The notes under the pieces: generated by a model | What the model saw: the letters and a program-made list of their open reading frames with translations, nothing else | Databases searched by the model: none | Told to the model about the DNA's origin: nothing | Assembly (NCBI RefSeq): GCF_900188405.1 | Contig: NZ_FZOF01000020.1 | Span: forward strand, 1 to 64,000 | DNA length: 64,000 nt | Source: Actinacidiphila glaucinigra | GTDB lineage: Bacteria > Actinomycetota > Actinomycetes > Streptomycetales > Streptomycetaceae | Direction of reading: 5' to 3' | Part shown: positions 7,425-17,000 of the stretch, one piece after another | Position numbering within the stretch: position 1 is the stretch's first letter | Layout of the letters: the number at the start of each line of letters is the position of its first letter | Position numbers and translations under genes: made by a program

Positions 7425-8309
7425 TCACGCGCCGGGGCCCAGTCGCTCGACGATCGAGCGGAGCTGGGCGCGGTCGAGTTCGTAGACGGTCTCGCCCGCC
7501 CGCGGGTCGCGTGCGTGGAGCACGTGGAACAGCGGGGCGTACGGACCGCCGAGGTCGACGAGGGTCGCCGAGGCCCCGCGTACCGCCCGCTCGGTGCCCT
7601 GCGGGCCGGTGAGGTCGATACGGCTGAGGACCCCCGGGGTCACCCACACCGGGACCGTCCCGAGATGGCCGAAGAGCTGCAGGTGGAAGTGGCCGCACAG
7701 GACCAGCCGTACGTCCGTGCCGCGTACGGCTTCGGCCAGTGCGGCCCCGTCCTGCAGCCCGAGGGCCTGCTGGACCTCCACGTCGAGGGTGACGGGCGGG
7801 TGGTGCAGGACCACCACGGTTCCGTGCGGCGCGGGTTCGGCCAGCACCTCGCGGAGCCAGTCGAGCTGGCGCGGTCCGATCCGGCCGTAGACCTTGCCGG
7901 GGACGAGCGAGTCGAGCGTGACGAAGCGGTGGCCGCCGATCACGCTCACGGCGGCCCGCTCGCCCTCCGGGGAGTCGACGACCGCGGTCGCCATGTCACC
8001 GCCGTCGGCTCCCAGGTGGCCGCTGCCCAGCACCTTGGCGAAGGCGCCGCGCTCGTCGTGGTTGCCGGTGCAGAACACCACGGGCGCCCGCCTGGGCGCG
8101 GCGAACTCCCGCACCATGTCGCGGGCCGCGGTGTAGGCCTCCGCGGAGCCGTCGTCGGCGACGTCGCCGCTGACGACGACGGCGCCGACGTCCGGGACCG
8201 AGTCGAGGCCGGCGAGCATCCGGCGCAGGGACTCCCTCGCGTCGATCCCGCGGGAGTCGGGCCCCTCGACGGGGCCGATGTGGATGTCGGACAGGTGAAG
8301 GATCCGCAT
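7425..8309 (-). CDS. CpdA-like metallophosphoesterase, 294 aa
   Basis: This calcineurin-like phosphoesterase has all metal-binding motifs: 'ILHLSDIHIG' (D-x-H), 'VVVSGDVADDG' (GD), 'CTGNHDERG' (GNHD), 'VVLHHPP' and 'CGHFHLQLFG' (GHxH). This is the layout of 3',5'-cyclic nucleotide phosphodiesterases (CpdA/Icc). No signal peptide is present, so it is cytoplasmic. Starting at 'MRILHLSD' (8309) is typical for the family, and upstream residues in the open frame look random. A close paralogue with the same C-terminal 'ARDPRAGET' motif lies at 32214-33116. Confidence 0.88.
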   Translation of the reverse strand: MRILHLSDIHIGPVEGPDSRGIDARESLRRMLAGLDSVPDVGAVVVSGDVADDGSAEAYTAARDMVREFAAPRRAPVVFCTGNHDERGAFAKVLGSGHLGADGGDMATAVVDSPEGERAAVSVIGGHRFVTLDSLVPGKVYGRIGPRQLDWLREVLAEPAPHGTVVVLHHPPVTLDVEVQQALGLQDGAALAEAVRGTDVRLVLCGHFHLQLFGHLGTVPVWVTPGVLSRIDLTGPQGTERAVRGASATLVDLGGPYAPLFHVLHARDPRAGETVYELDRAQLRSIVERLGPGA

Positions 8310-8383
8310 CCCGACCACGGTACGCATCGCCTGACGCGACGTCACCGGAGCCGGGAGCCGGGCTCAGCGGTTCCGGCGCGGTG

Positions 8384-8860
8384 TCACTTCAGCCGTTCGA
8401 GGCAGAGGGTGAAGTCCCGGCCGGAGCCGCCCTGGGTGTACCGGCTGTACGGCTCGTCGCAGTCCCCGTCCGTACCGGACTGCCTGCTGGCGACCTTGAA
8501 CTGGGCCCCGGGGTCACCGCAGTCCACGATCTCGAACTCCGGGTCCCCGACGGAGATCACACCCGTGGCCGCCGCGTTCCCGGCGTGCAGGCAGTCACCG
8601 GCGTCGGCGGTCGCCGCGCCCCCGAACCAGGTGGTGTAGCCGCCGTAGGCCACGACCCCGATCACGACCAGGCTGACGACTCCCTTGAGGATGCCCTTGA
8701 CGCTCCGGGGGCGCCGGGGCGCGGGCGCCGGAGGGCCGGGCACGCTGTACGGGTTGCCGCCCTGAGGGCCGTACGGGGCGGGCGGCTGCTGGGAGTACGG
8801 GTTGCTGCCGGACGGCTGCTGGTTGTACGGGTTGGTGCCGGGCGGCGGCGGAGTGGTCAT
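8384..8860 (-). CDS. LppU/SCO3897-like membrane-anchored protein, 158 aa
   Basis: The N-terminal 55 residues are rich in Pro, Gly, Asn, Gln and Tyr, with repeats such as 'NPYNQQPSGSNPYSQQPP'. One transmembrane helix follows at about residues 55-75 ('GVVSLVVIGVVAYGGY'). The exported domain carries four cysteines in 'AGDCLHAG', 'VDCGDPGAQFKV', 'GDCDEPYSRY' and 'FTLCLERLK'. This cysteine pattern is that of the LppU/SCO3897 family of streptomycetes, whose function is unknown. The ATG at 8860 is preceded by a purine-rich AGGGGGA and begins the characteristic low-complexity tail. Confidence 0.8.
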   Translation of the reverse strand: MTTPPPPGTNPYNQQPSGSNPYSQQPPAPYGPQGGNPYSVPGPPAPAPRRPRSVKGILKGVVSLVVIGVVAYGGYTTWFGGAATADAGDCLHAGNAAATGVISVGDPEFEIVDCGDPGAQFKVASRQSGTDGDCDEPYSRYTQGGSGRDFTLCLERLK

Positions 8861-9177
8861 CGGGTCCCCCTGGGTGCGTAAAGGCAAGGTCAAGTGGCCG
8901 GTGGAAGCTATCACCGGGAGCGGGTCATGTGGCCAGGAGAGGGAAATCTGTGGCCTTGGCGTGACCGTCGGCAGCGCCGGCGGGCGCCGGGAGTACTGCC
9001 ATGGTTGTCAAGCCCCGAATTCCAGGGGCGTGACGTGACGCACCGGGCCGGGGTCAATGGAGTCACGGGGTCGAGCACAGCAGACGGCCCCCACCGGGAT
9101 CACCCGGGCGGTGCGGGACACGTCCCGCAGCCTGCCGGAAATTCCTTTCCCTTCACCACTTCCCAAGGAGAATTGCC

Positions 9178-9453
9178 ATGCCCCGCACACTTCGCACCCG
9201 GCGTCTCGCGATCCTCACGGCCTCCGCCGCCCTGGCGGCAGGGGGCGCGCTGGTCCCCACCACCGCGTTCGCCGCCCCCGCATCCGCGCAGACGAGCGCC
9301 GTTTCCACCCAGGCGCCCCACCAGGAGACCAGGACCGCCGGTCACGGCGGTGACAGCGACTGCTGGGAGTACGACTACGGATACTGGGAGTACACGGACT
9401 ACTACTACACGGATTCCTACGATTACTACGACGGGTACTGGGTGTACTACTGA
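9178..9453 (+). CDS. Secreted tyrosine-rich small protein, 91 aa
   Basis: AAGGAG just upstream of the ATG gives a strong start. Residues 1-32 form a signal peptide ending 'PTTAFAAPA'. The mature region has a Gln/Thr/His-rich linker and then a remarkable final 32 residues dominated by Tyr, Asp and Trp, for example 'WEYDYGYWEYTDYYYTDSY'. One Cys precedes it. No known domain is evident. Aromatic and acidic content suggests an extended, surface-associating or metal-binding peptide, but this is inference. It is monocistronic and followed at once by a strong terminator. Confidence 0.75.
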   Translation: MPRTLRTRRLAILTASAALAAGGALVPTTAFAAPASAQTSAVSTQAPHQETRTAGHGGDSDCWEYDYGYWEYTDYYYTDSYDYYDGYWVYY

Positions 9454-9475
9454 GCCGGGGCCGCCCGGAGACACA

Positions 9476-9517
9476 CGGGTTCCGGCCCGGCGGTGGTAAC
9501 CGCCGGGCCGGAACCCG
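9476..9517. terminator. Perfect 19-bp stem terminator between convergent genes
   Basis: CGGGTTCCGGCCCGGCGGT at 9476-9494 pairs perfectly with 9499-9517 across a GGTA loop. It lies between the Tyr-rich peptide gene and the convergent membrane protein gene, so it can serve both. Confidence 0.85.
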
Positions 9518-9539
9518 TCGTCGGAGGCGCAAGCGCCCG

Positions 9540-10130
9540 TCAGGCGGTCCGGGTGCGCAGCCGGCGGCTCTTCCAGCCCAGCAGCAGGGCCTGGAGGATG
9601 AACCACACCCCGCCGCCCGTGGCGTACGTCGACAGCACGTCGAGCGAGGGGTTCTCGCCCACGGCCTGGACGTTGTAGAAGACGCCGACCAGGAGGGACA
9701 GTCCGCCCGAGATCAGGGTCGGCCACTGGTTGCCCAGCTCGGAGCCGCGCCGCCGCAGGCCCACGACCACTTGGGCCGCTCCGGAGATGACGGCCCAGGC
9801 GCCGAACACGTGGAGCACCGGCTCCACGCCGCCCGCTCCGGCGATGCCGAGGGCGAGGGCGGCGAACGTGCTCAACACGCCGTTGAACGCTGTGACCCGG
9901 CGCTCGGAGCCGTCGGGGGTGGCGCGGAGGTCGAGCAGCGAGGACACGGCGTCGATCAGCGGGTAGAGCACCAGCAGCGTGATCGCCGGGGCGTCGACGG
10001 AGTCATGGGCGCCGGCGAACACCAGGGCCCACACCACGGCCAGGACGCCGCGGCCCAGGTACAGCCTCAGCAGGGAGGAACGTTCTCCCGCCGCTCCCCG
10101 GGTCGGGGGATTCGCCGTCTGCGTGCTCAT
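9540..10130 (-). CDS. DUF308/HdeD-like membrane protein, 196 aa
   Basis: Six hydrophobic segments are visible, including 'GVLAVVWALVFAG', 'PAITLLVLYPLIDAVSSL', 'VLSTFAALALGIAGAGG', 'WAVISGAAQVVVGL', 'LISGGLSLLVGVFYNV' and 'GGGVWFILQALLLG'. The spacing and Gly-rich helix pairs resemble the DUF308 (HdeD-like) integral membrane family. The function is unknown; E. coli HdeD is linked to acid resistance. The ATG at 10130 opens a short hydrophilic tail before the first helix. It shares a terminator region with the convergent Tyr-rich peptide gene. Confidence 0.65.
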   Translation of the reverse strand: MSTQTANPPTRGAAGERSSLLRLYLGRGVLAVVWALVFAGAHDSVDAPAITLLVLYPLIDAVSSLLDLRATPDGSERRVTAFNGVLSTFAALALGIAGAGGVEPVLHVFGAWAVISGAAQVVVGLRRRGSELGNQWPTLISGGLSLLVGVFYNVQAVGENPSLDVLSTYATGGGVWFILQALLLGWKSRRLRTRTA

Positions 10131-10174
10131 GGGGTTTGGCCTCTCTCAGGTGGGTCGGGTGGGCGGCGGCGGGG

Positions 10175-11794
10175 TCAGTGCCGGGGCGGGAGGACGCACC
10201 GGAAACTGGAGGCGACGTCGGGGTCTCCGTGACCCTTGTAGCGGGACACCTCGGGGTAGCTGCACAGGTCACGGCTGACGCTCTTGCCGGAGGCGCCGAC
10301 CAGGGTGGCGGGCAGCGTCTTGGGGGCCTTGCCGTGCTCGACCCAGGCGGTCAGCGCGGCAAGGCCGTCGGCCGAGCCGTCGGTGCCGTTCAGGCCGCAG
10401 TGGTCGGTGCCCGGGGCGAGGAAGAGGCGGTAGAAGTCGTCGACCCGCTTGGCGCCGCCCATCGTCCGCTCAACCTGCTCGCGGTACGCGACGGTGCCCT
10501 GGGCGGGGATGAACTGGTCGGCCTGCCCGTGCCAGGTCAGCAGTTTGCCGCCGGAGGTGCGGAAGCCGGACAGGTCGGGGTCGTCCGTGCCTATCACCTT
10601 GTCGTACTCGGCCCGGGACTGCTCGAACAGCTCGGTGAACTGACGGTAGGTGATCTTCGAGAGGTCGAAGGAGGGGTCCTTCTTCAGCCAGAGCCGGACC
10701 CACGCCGCCGGTACCGGGAAGGGGTTGCCCTTGACGGTGCCGTCGGGGTCGGTGGTGGTGGCCGCGAGGCCCTTGAGGTCGGCCCCGACCGGGACGCCGG
10801 ACCACAGCTTCCTGCCGGAGGGGGTGTGCGGGCCGTCCCAGATCTTGCGCACCACGGCCGCGTCGGCCGCCGTGACGGTCAACTCCGCGCCGTGGCACAC
10901 GACCTTGGTGCCGATCAGCTCGCGAGGGTCGAAGTCGCACCGCTCCGGGTCGTTGACCAGGCCGTCCCTGACACCGTCGAGCGCGTCGCAGGCCTTGACG
11001 GCGGCGTCGGTGAACGCGTCCAGTTCGCAGTCGGCCGGGTAGGTCTTCTCGTTGTTCATGACGACCTGCGGCCACAGGGTGGCGACCTCGAACTCGTCCC
11101 AGTTGACGGCGGGCGCGTCGGCGAGGATGCCGTCGTAGTCGTCGGGGTGGCGCTGGGCCTCCATGTAGCCCTGGCGTCCGCCGGTGGAGCAGCCGGTGAA
11201 GTAGGAGTAGTCGGCGCGCTTGCCGTAGACCGCGTCGACGACCTCCTTGCCGACGACCGCCGCCTCGTGCTGGGAACGGGAGGCGAAGTTCTTCAGCGGG
11301 GCGGTGTTGATCTCGCCCTCGCTGTTCAGCGCCCAGCTGACGTCCAGGGCGTCACCGACGCCGGCGTCCGTGGTGGTCGCCGCGTAACCGGTCTTGACGG
11401 CGGTGCCCATCCCGACCCCGTTGTCCCCGGCGAGGTAGGCGCTGCCGCCGAGCGCCTGGAAGCGGCCGTTCCAGCTCTTCTCGGGCAGCCAGGTGGTCAC
11501 CGTGGCGTGGTCGTCCTCGCCCGGGTGGGTGAGGGTGACGGTCACCTTGCAGAAGGCCGGGACGCCGGTGACCTCGCCCTGCAGGACGCCGGTTCCCTTG
11601 ATGGTGCCGCCCGCGTCGCGGACCGCCGTCACGTCCTCCACCTCGGTACCGGCCGGGGCCGGCACCTGCATGGAGGCGCAGGTGAACGGCGCGGCCGAGG
11701 CGGGAGCGCGGGTCTCCGCCGAAGCGGTCGGCAGGTACACCGCCGCGACCAGCGGCACTCCGGCCGCGATCACCGCCAGGAGTTTCTTCTTCAT
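10175..11794 (-). CDS. Secreted tannase/feruloyl esterase-family hydrolase, 539 aa
   Basis: A signal peptide (residues 1-28, 'KKKLLAVIAAG', cleavage after 'PTASA') leads into a tannase-family alpha/beta hydrolase. The nucleophile motif is 'GCSTGGRQGYMEAQ' with Ser near residue 200. The acid lies in 'LTWHGQADQFIPAQG' and the His in 'APGTDHCGLNG'. Cysteines flank the motif as in characterised family members, where a disulfide links residues next to the catalytic Ser and His. It likely cleaves ferulate, gallate or similar aromatic esters from plant material outside the cell. The start at 11794 begins the Lys-rich signal peptide; upstream in-frame codons lack signal features. Confidence 0.88.
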   Translation of the reverse strand: MKKKLLAVIAAGVPLVAAVYLPTASAETRAPASAAPFTCASMQVPAPAGTEVEDVTAVRDAGGTIKGTGVLQGEVTGVPAFCKVTVTLTHPGEDDHATVTTWLPEKSWNGRFQALGGSAYLAGDNGVGMGTAVKTGYAATTTDAGVGDALDVSWALNSEGEINTAPLKNFASRSQHEAAVVGKEVVDAVYGKRADYSYFTGCSTGGRQGYMEAQRHPDDYDGILADAPAVNWDEFEVATLWPQVVMNNEKTYPADCELDAFTDAAVKACDALDGVRDGLVNDPERCDFDPRELIGTKVVCHGAELTVTAADAAVVRKIWDGPHTPSGRKLWSGVPVGADLKGLAATTTDPDGTVKGNPFPVPAAWVRLWLKKDPSFDLSKITYRQFTELFEQSRAEYDKVIGTDDPDLSGFRTSGGKLLTWHGQADQFIPAQGTVAYREQVERTMGGAKRVDDFYRLFLAPGTDHCGLNGTDGSADGLAALTAWVEHGKAPKTLPATLVGASGKSVSRDLCSYPEVSRYKGHGDPDVASSFRCVLPPRH

Positions 11795-12877
11795 TGCTTT
11801 CACATCCGCTAAGTAGGTGCGCGCCCGACTGCAGCGACACATGTGCACATCACACGTTGAGAAGGGAGGGGTTGGCCTACGGACGGGCTGCCCCGTGACC
11901 TCGGCAGGTGCCCCCGGGAAGGCCTGGGGCGCCAGGGCCGATCAGAACGTATCACCGGTTAAGGCGGTGACGAAAGTGCGGCGATGTGATGCGGCCGATC
12001 CGCTCCGGGTATCTCGCCGATGTCGCGGAGGGCTGCGTCGACTACGCGAACGAGAGGACCGGCGCCGACGGCGGCGCGACGCCAAACGCGCGGAACCATG
12101 CGGGCCGGGCATGACCGTGCCGACCGGCGCCATGGCGCTCGGGTCGTCGAGGAGTTTCGCCCCGCTTCGCCCAGGCCGGTGTCGCCGTCAACCTGATCTT
12201 CTTCCCTGAGAACCGAGCCTCGCCGCCGACTTCCTGGACGCCCCACCGCCGACCTGGGACGGCAGCCCCCGACGCCGTCGCCGCCCGGATCGCCAACGCT
12301 CTCCTCCTCGGCGACCCCCAGCGCAACCTCACAAAGGTCACCCCCGAGATCGCCCGCGACCTCCTGGCCCACTACGAACACACCGGGGACGGCTATGGTC
12401 CAGGCTTACACTCCGGCCACGTGATCGCCGTGATCGAGCCGCCGACCGCAAGACTTGCGCGCTCATGGCCCTGGCCCAGGGTCCGTACGTGGAGCCCGTC
12501 TGCCCAATCCGCGACGTCGAGGGCGGCACGGGCTGGCTCATGGAGATCGCGGCGGGAAAGTACCCCGGGACCCCGCAGTGATGGCGCCCCCCACGGCGCG
12601 GGACTGGAAGCAGCGCGGCGACCGCCGCCGCGGCGCTGCGGTCCTGTCGGACCCGAAGCTGACATCCAGTCTGCGTGCGCGATCCGCCGGCACTTAGCCG
12701 ACGACGAGAAGCCCCGAGATATGGTCAGGGATCTGGAGTTTCGGTCAAGACGATCCACGGCCATCGCTGAACGTCGCCTGATGTTGGCGCGCTTGGCAGT
12801 TACCTCTGAGCACCGATACCGCATGGCATGAGGATAGTGCCCTCGCCGTCGCAAAATCCCGACGGTAGGGTTCAGCC
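11795..12877. pseudogene. Degenerate coding region, several decayed reading frames
   Basis: No intact gene is seen over about 1.1 kb, but short plus-strand stretches read like real protein in different frames: 'GYLADVAEGCVDYANERTG' near 12015-12065, 'VAARIANALLLGDPQRNLTK' near 12280-12340, 'PYVEPVCPIRDVEGGTGWLM' ending near 12580, and 'EKPRDMVRDLEFRSR' to about 12830. Frames change between these blocks and stops intervene. This pattern fits one or two genes destroyed by indels. I do not recognise the parent families. Conserved-looking ends near 12830 stop just before the promoter of the next gene. Confidence 0.4.
12866..12871 (+). promoter_or_regulatory. TAGGGT -10 element, probable leaderless start
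   Basis: TAGGGT fits the TANNNT -10 consensus and lies six bases upstream of the GTG at 12878. No Shine-Dalgarno precedes that GTG. The arrangement fits leaderless transcription of the SUKH-like gene. Confidence 0.45.
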
Positions 12878-14008
12878 GTGAACAGTGACAATGCTGCGAA
12901 TGAATTCGGCACTGCTTGGCGCCGCGTGGAGGACTGGTTGAGAGAGCACGCGCCGGAGGACTTCGCGGCTCTACGGCGTCCTGTCTCTGACCATGAACTT
13001 GCCGACGTCACCGACAGCTTCGCTCTTCATCACCAATTGATGGCGTTGCTCTCTGCACACAACGGGAGTGAGGAGACCTCTGCCACCGGATACCTGCTGC
13101 CGCGGCACACGCTCTTGTCCGCCGCGCAGATGGCCCGTCATCGCCCAGTCAGCGCTGCCCCGGAGGCCCGTTGGTGGGTGCCGCTTGCCATCACGGGCAC
13201 CGGCGAGTATTTGGTGGTCGACCATCGGCCCGGGCCGGGTTACGGCGCGGTCTTGCAGGTGGACCACGAGGTCGGGCTCGCCGGCCGGAAGGCCTGGCCG
13301 AGCCTGCTCGCCCTGGTCACAGAACTCGGCGGCGTCTTGGAATCCGGCACTCCACTGAAGATGCCGGGATGTCCCGCCTACCGTCCGGTCGGCGGGCACC
13401 GGCTGAACTGGGAACTCGTTCCGGATTCGACGGATCCAAGGGTGCGACTGCGCGAGGCGTGGCAGCGGGCGGAGCAGCGCCTCCTGAGCACCGCACCCGA
13501 CGCGTTCGCTTGTCTGCGTCCGCCCGCCCGGCCGCAGGACATCCGCGCCGCCGAGACGCCCGCCCCACTCCACGCCCAACTGCGCGCCCTCTTCTTGTTG
13601 CACGATGGGGCCGATGCGCCGGGCGGGCACAACATAGTGCCGGGCGGCTACCGTCTCTACAGTGCGGCCGAGTTGCGCATTGCGCACGGTCGGATGAAGG
13701 ACGCGGCGCGGGCAGCCGCGCCTGAGGTGGGCTTCCTCGCCCTCTCGGGGGAGGCGGTGGTCGGAGGCAGCCCTCGGCCTGTTCCGGATTCCGAACAGGT
13801 CCCGACGCACTCCTCAAGGTCCGGGCATGCATGTCCTGTAAATGTCTCGTGGATCCCGTTCGCGGTCTCAGTGACAGGCGACGAGCTCCTTCTCTGTCAG
13901 GAGCGAGGGACACGGCACGGCTCGGTACTTGTCTGGGATCCAGGGGTCAACGACTACCGGACTCGTTGGCTGGACCTGGTGGAACTGTGCGAGGACGTTG
14001 CACGATAG
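12878..14008 (+). CDS. Tandem SMI1/KNR4 (SUKH)-like protein, 376 aa
   Basis: The protein consists of two related halves. Half one has 'AWRRVEDWLREHAPEDFAAL', 'HHQLMALLSAHNGSE', 'GYLLPRHTLLSAAQM' and 'WWVPLAITGTGEYLVVDH'. Half two, from about residue 185, has 'AWQRAEQRLLSTAPDAFACL', 'HAQLRALFLLHDGAD', 'GGYRLYSAAELRIA' and 'WIPFAVSVTGDELLLCQ'. This order matches the SMI1/KNR4 (SUKH) fold, often found in immunity proteins against contact-dependent and polymorphic toxins. It is soluble and has no signal peptide. It converges with the large secreted nuclease-like gene at 14072-18487, so an immunity role is possible but unproven. GTG start, likely leaderless. Confidence 0.7.
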   Translation: MNSDNAANEFGTAWRRVEDWLREHAPEDFAALRRPVSDHELADVTDSFALHHQLMALLSAHNGSEETSATGYLLPRHTLLSAAQMARHRPVSAAPEARWWVPLAITGTGEYLVVDHRPGPGYGAVLQVDHEVGLAGRKAWPSLLALVTELGGVLESGTPLKMPGCPAYRPVGGHRLNWELVPDSTDPRVRLREAWQRAEQRLLSTAPDAFACLRPPARPQDIRAAETPAPLHAQLRALFLLHDGADAPGGHNIVPGGYRLYSAAELRIAHGRMKDAARAAAPEVGFLALSGEAVVGGSPRPVPDSEQVPTHSSRSGHACPVNVSWIPFAVSVTGDELLLCQERGTRHGSVLVWDPGVNDYRTRWLDLVELCEDVAR

Positions 14009-14015
14009 ATGTGAG

Positions 14016-14052
14016 GGTCATCGGCCCCGCGGCAAGTGCAGGGCCGATGACC
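14016..14052. terminator. 12-bp stem terminator between convergent genes
   Basis: GGTCATCGGCCC at 14016-14027 pairs perfectly with GGGCCGATGACC at 14041-14052, loop 13 nt. It lies between the ends of the SUKH-like gene and the convergent large secreted protein gene. Confidence 0.75.
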
Positions 14053-14071
14053 AACTCAGGAGCCCAGAGCC

Positions 14072-17000
14072 TTACGAGATGGTGCAGTGGGCATCCGGGT
14101 CGCAGCCCTCCAACTCGGGAATCTTGATGAAGTACGGGTCATCGTCGTGGAGTCGTAGCGAGCTCACGAAGCCCGACAGACTACTTCCCGCATCTTGGTT
14201 TTGCTGGCCTGGCATTGATGCCCGTCCGCAGATCTCGGTCCACGTTGGTACGGGGAACCGTTCGTCGTTGTAAATGTGCCAGCCGTTCGGATCCTTCTTG
14301 GCGTATAGCGTGGTGCATTCGGAGCCGTAGGTCTTAGTTGTGCTGCCATTGTCCAGGAACTGACCGCCGCTTTCCTTGGAGCTGGCGAATGGGTATTCGT
14401 CGCATTGTAGATTCAAGTTATCCCCTGTCGCGAGATGGTGGAATTCAGGCTTCAGTCTGATGCCCTTGCCTCCGAGTTCGCACACTACTTCTCGGTTGCG
14501 ATCATTGACCGCCTTGGTCCCTTCCTTGTGTAGCGGGTGGTCAGGGAACTGGCCGGGATGGCTATCCAGTTTTTCTTGAAGGATCCAGTAGTAGAGTGCT
14601 GCCGCCGGATACTTCTTGAAGTTCATCTCCAAGGTCGGGGGATACTTCTGGAATACGCAACCTCGAGTGTTGGCCGGAAATAGGGAGTCGCAGCGCACCT
14701 CATCGACGTCCGCCCAAGTCGCAAGGGATTTTTTGCTGTCGTCGCCCGATACGAGCGCGGAACCGAAGTCCAGGGCCGAACTCAGGGTGAGCTCGTCTAC
14801 ATTTTTGGGCGCAGGCTCCGTGTTCGTCCAGCTGTGTGAGCGGTACCCCGTTATTGAATGATGGTCGACCGCGGCGGCCCAAGTGGGAACGCCGTTCCAG
14901 TCTGGCTGGGTGGAAGTTTCGCAGTTGGGAGCGCAACTGGAACTCCATTTTTTCAGCGTTACAGCGCCCAGTTGGGTCGGCACGCTTGTAGCCGTGAGCG
15001 TCAGTGACTCGATGACTGTGGGTGCTTGGCTGTAGGTCTTGAACTCCTGCACGCCATAAAATTTCGCCGTCCCGACTTCTATGTCGTTCACCGACCAGGT
15101 GGCGCTTACGTTGAACGTCTCACATGCTTGCAACCGGGTCCGCACCATTATGTTGGTGGGGGAGGTGAAATCGCACCAGGGGGCCAAGCCCCCCGGGGAT
15201 TCCTGCTGTGTCGTTCGCTTATTTTCTTTGGGGAGAGCCGAGAGCGGCACGTCCGCCCCGCGGGTAATGGTGACGCACTGTTGGCGGCCTTGAGCGTCAC
15301 GCTTGGAGCACGACGTGGTTCGCTTAGGCTCGGCAGCAGACTTGGCCGTAACTGCACTAGAACCCAGGGTGCCCACCATCGGAACTTGGTCCTCGTAGTT
15401 GGCCTCTGGGGAGTTCGGGTCGGGATCGGGGACGGTGACGTCAGGCAAGTTGCCGAAGTCACCTGGCTCGAAGGCCACGGCGTCGAACGCGATGTCGTCG
15501 TCTCCGGTGCCGTCAGGGGTGATTGTCGACAGTTTGACTTCGGGGACGGTGCCCTTGACCCTGTGTACGCCGATGTTGGCCCAGCGGTTGCCGGTGCCGG
15601 CCTGTGGGAGCAGCCTCGTCACCCAGCCGTTGACCGTTTTGATCTGGTACATGGCCTGCTTGGTCTGGGCCCCGTGGTCCGGCAAGTGCACCCAGACGCG
15701 GGCGTCCTTGTCTAGCGTGCGGTCGAGCTTCCAGGTGCCAGTGATCTGCAAACGTTGGCCCTTCGCGTCGTCGGCGCGAGTGTGGCCGAAGTAGAAATGG
15801 CCTCCGAAGCCGGCGCCCAGTTGATGCAAATCGACCTTAGCTGGATAGGCGGCCTCAACTCCGTTGTTAGCGAAGTTCATGGTGAACGTACCGGAGTTTG
15901 TCCACGTCGAGTTGGTGCATCCTGGACGGGCGACGGGGGTGCCTTGTGGGACGTCGTCGACGATCAATGCGCCAGATGGAAGGCCGCTGATGGTGCAATT
16001 GGGCGGGTAAGCGGTTCCATCTGCTTCCTCAGGATAGGTTTGGTTGAAGCGGATGAATTCGAATCCGCAGGTGTCGACGCAGTCGGTCTTCCAGGTGACC
16101 GGTTCGTGCCACCAGCACATGAAGTCCTCTCGCCCACATGGGCCGGAGGATCCGTTGTCGTTGCTGGCACCGTCGGAAATGCGCCCTGGGAAACAGTCGT
16201 TGGACGTGGGGACGCAGAATGCGTCCTCAGGGGCCTTCAGGTGTGCGCGATTGTATAGGGCGCTGCCCTTGACGGTGACGGCCTCGCCTGTTCCGTTCCA
16301 GGTGGAGGGGCGGAAGGCGGCAACCATGTTTCCGGGCGACTCCAGGAAGGACGGTGGGTGCGCGGCGAATCCGAGGACCTTTTCCTGGTAGGGCCAGTTC
16401 TGCGGGCGGGCGGCGGCGCTGGCGTCTTCGCCGCCGGCAGCGCTTTCCATGAAGGGCAGGCGCCCTGCATCCCATTCGGGGTTGGCGGGGTTGTTGGCCC
16501 AGCCCAGGCCCCATGGGGAGCCGTCACCATTGTTCGGGTGGAAGCCGGAGTTGTAGGCCCACACGGCGAAGTACCAGTTTTCGGGGCGGCCAGTGCTGCC
16601 ATGGTTGGCGATGAGGCCAGCCGAGCGAGTCTCGTTCCACTTCGAGATCAGGATCTGCAAGCCTGCGGCGATGTTCGCGGTGTAGTCCAGAGCGGCCGCG
16701 CGCTGCTTCTGGTAGTCCCAGGCTGCGCCGCCGTGGCCGTCTTCGCGGCCTGCCATGCGCATGTGGTCGGTGACCTGGGTGATGCCGTAGCCGCAGTCTG
16801 CCTCGGCGAAGTCGATGTCCCAGTCGTTGCTGGAGTCACCGTCGTAGAGGTCGATGCCGTAGTAGTTGCCGATGAGCGGGTTGGCGGTGACGCCGGGTAC
16901 GGCTTCACGGCCGGCCTGCCACATGTTCGACTCTTGCGTGGTGATGCCGAGCATGACCTGCGCCATCGCCCGGTCGCCGTCCACCAACGCTGGGTTGGGG

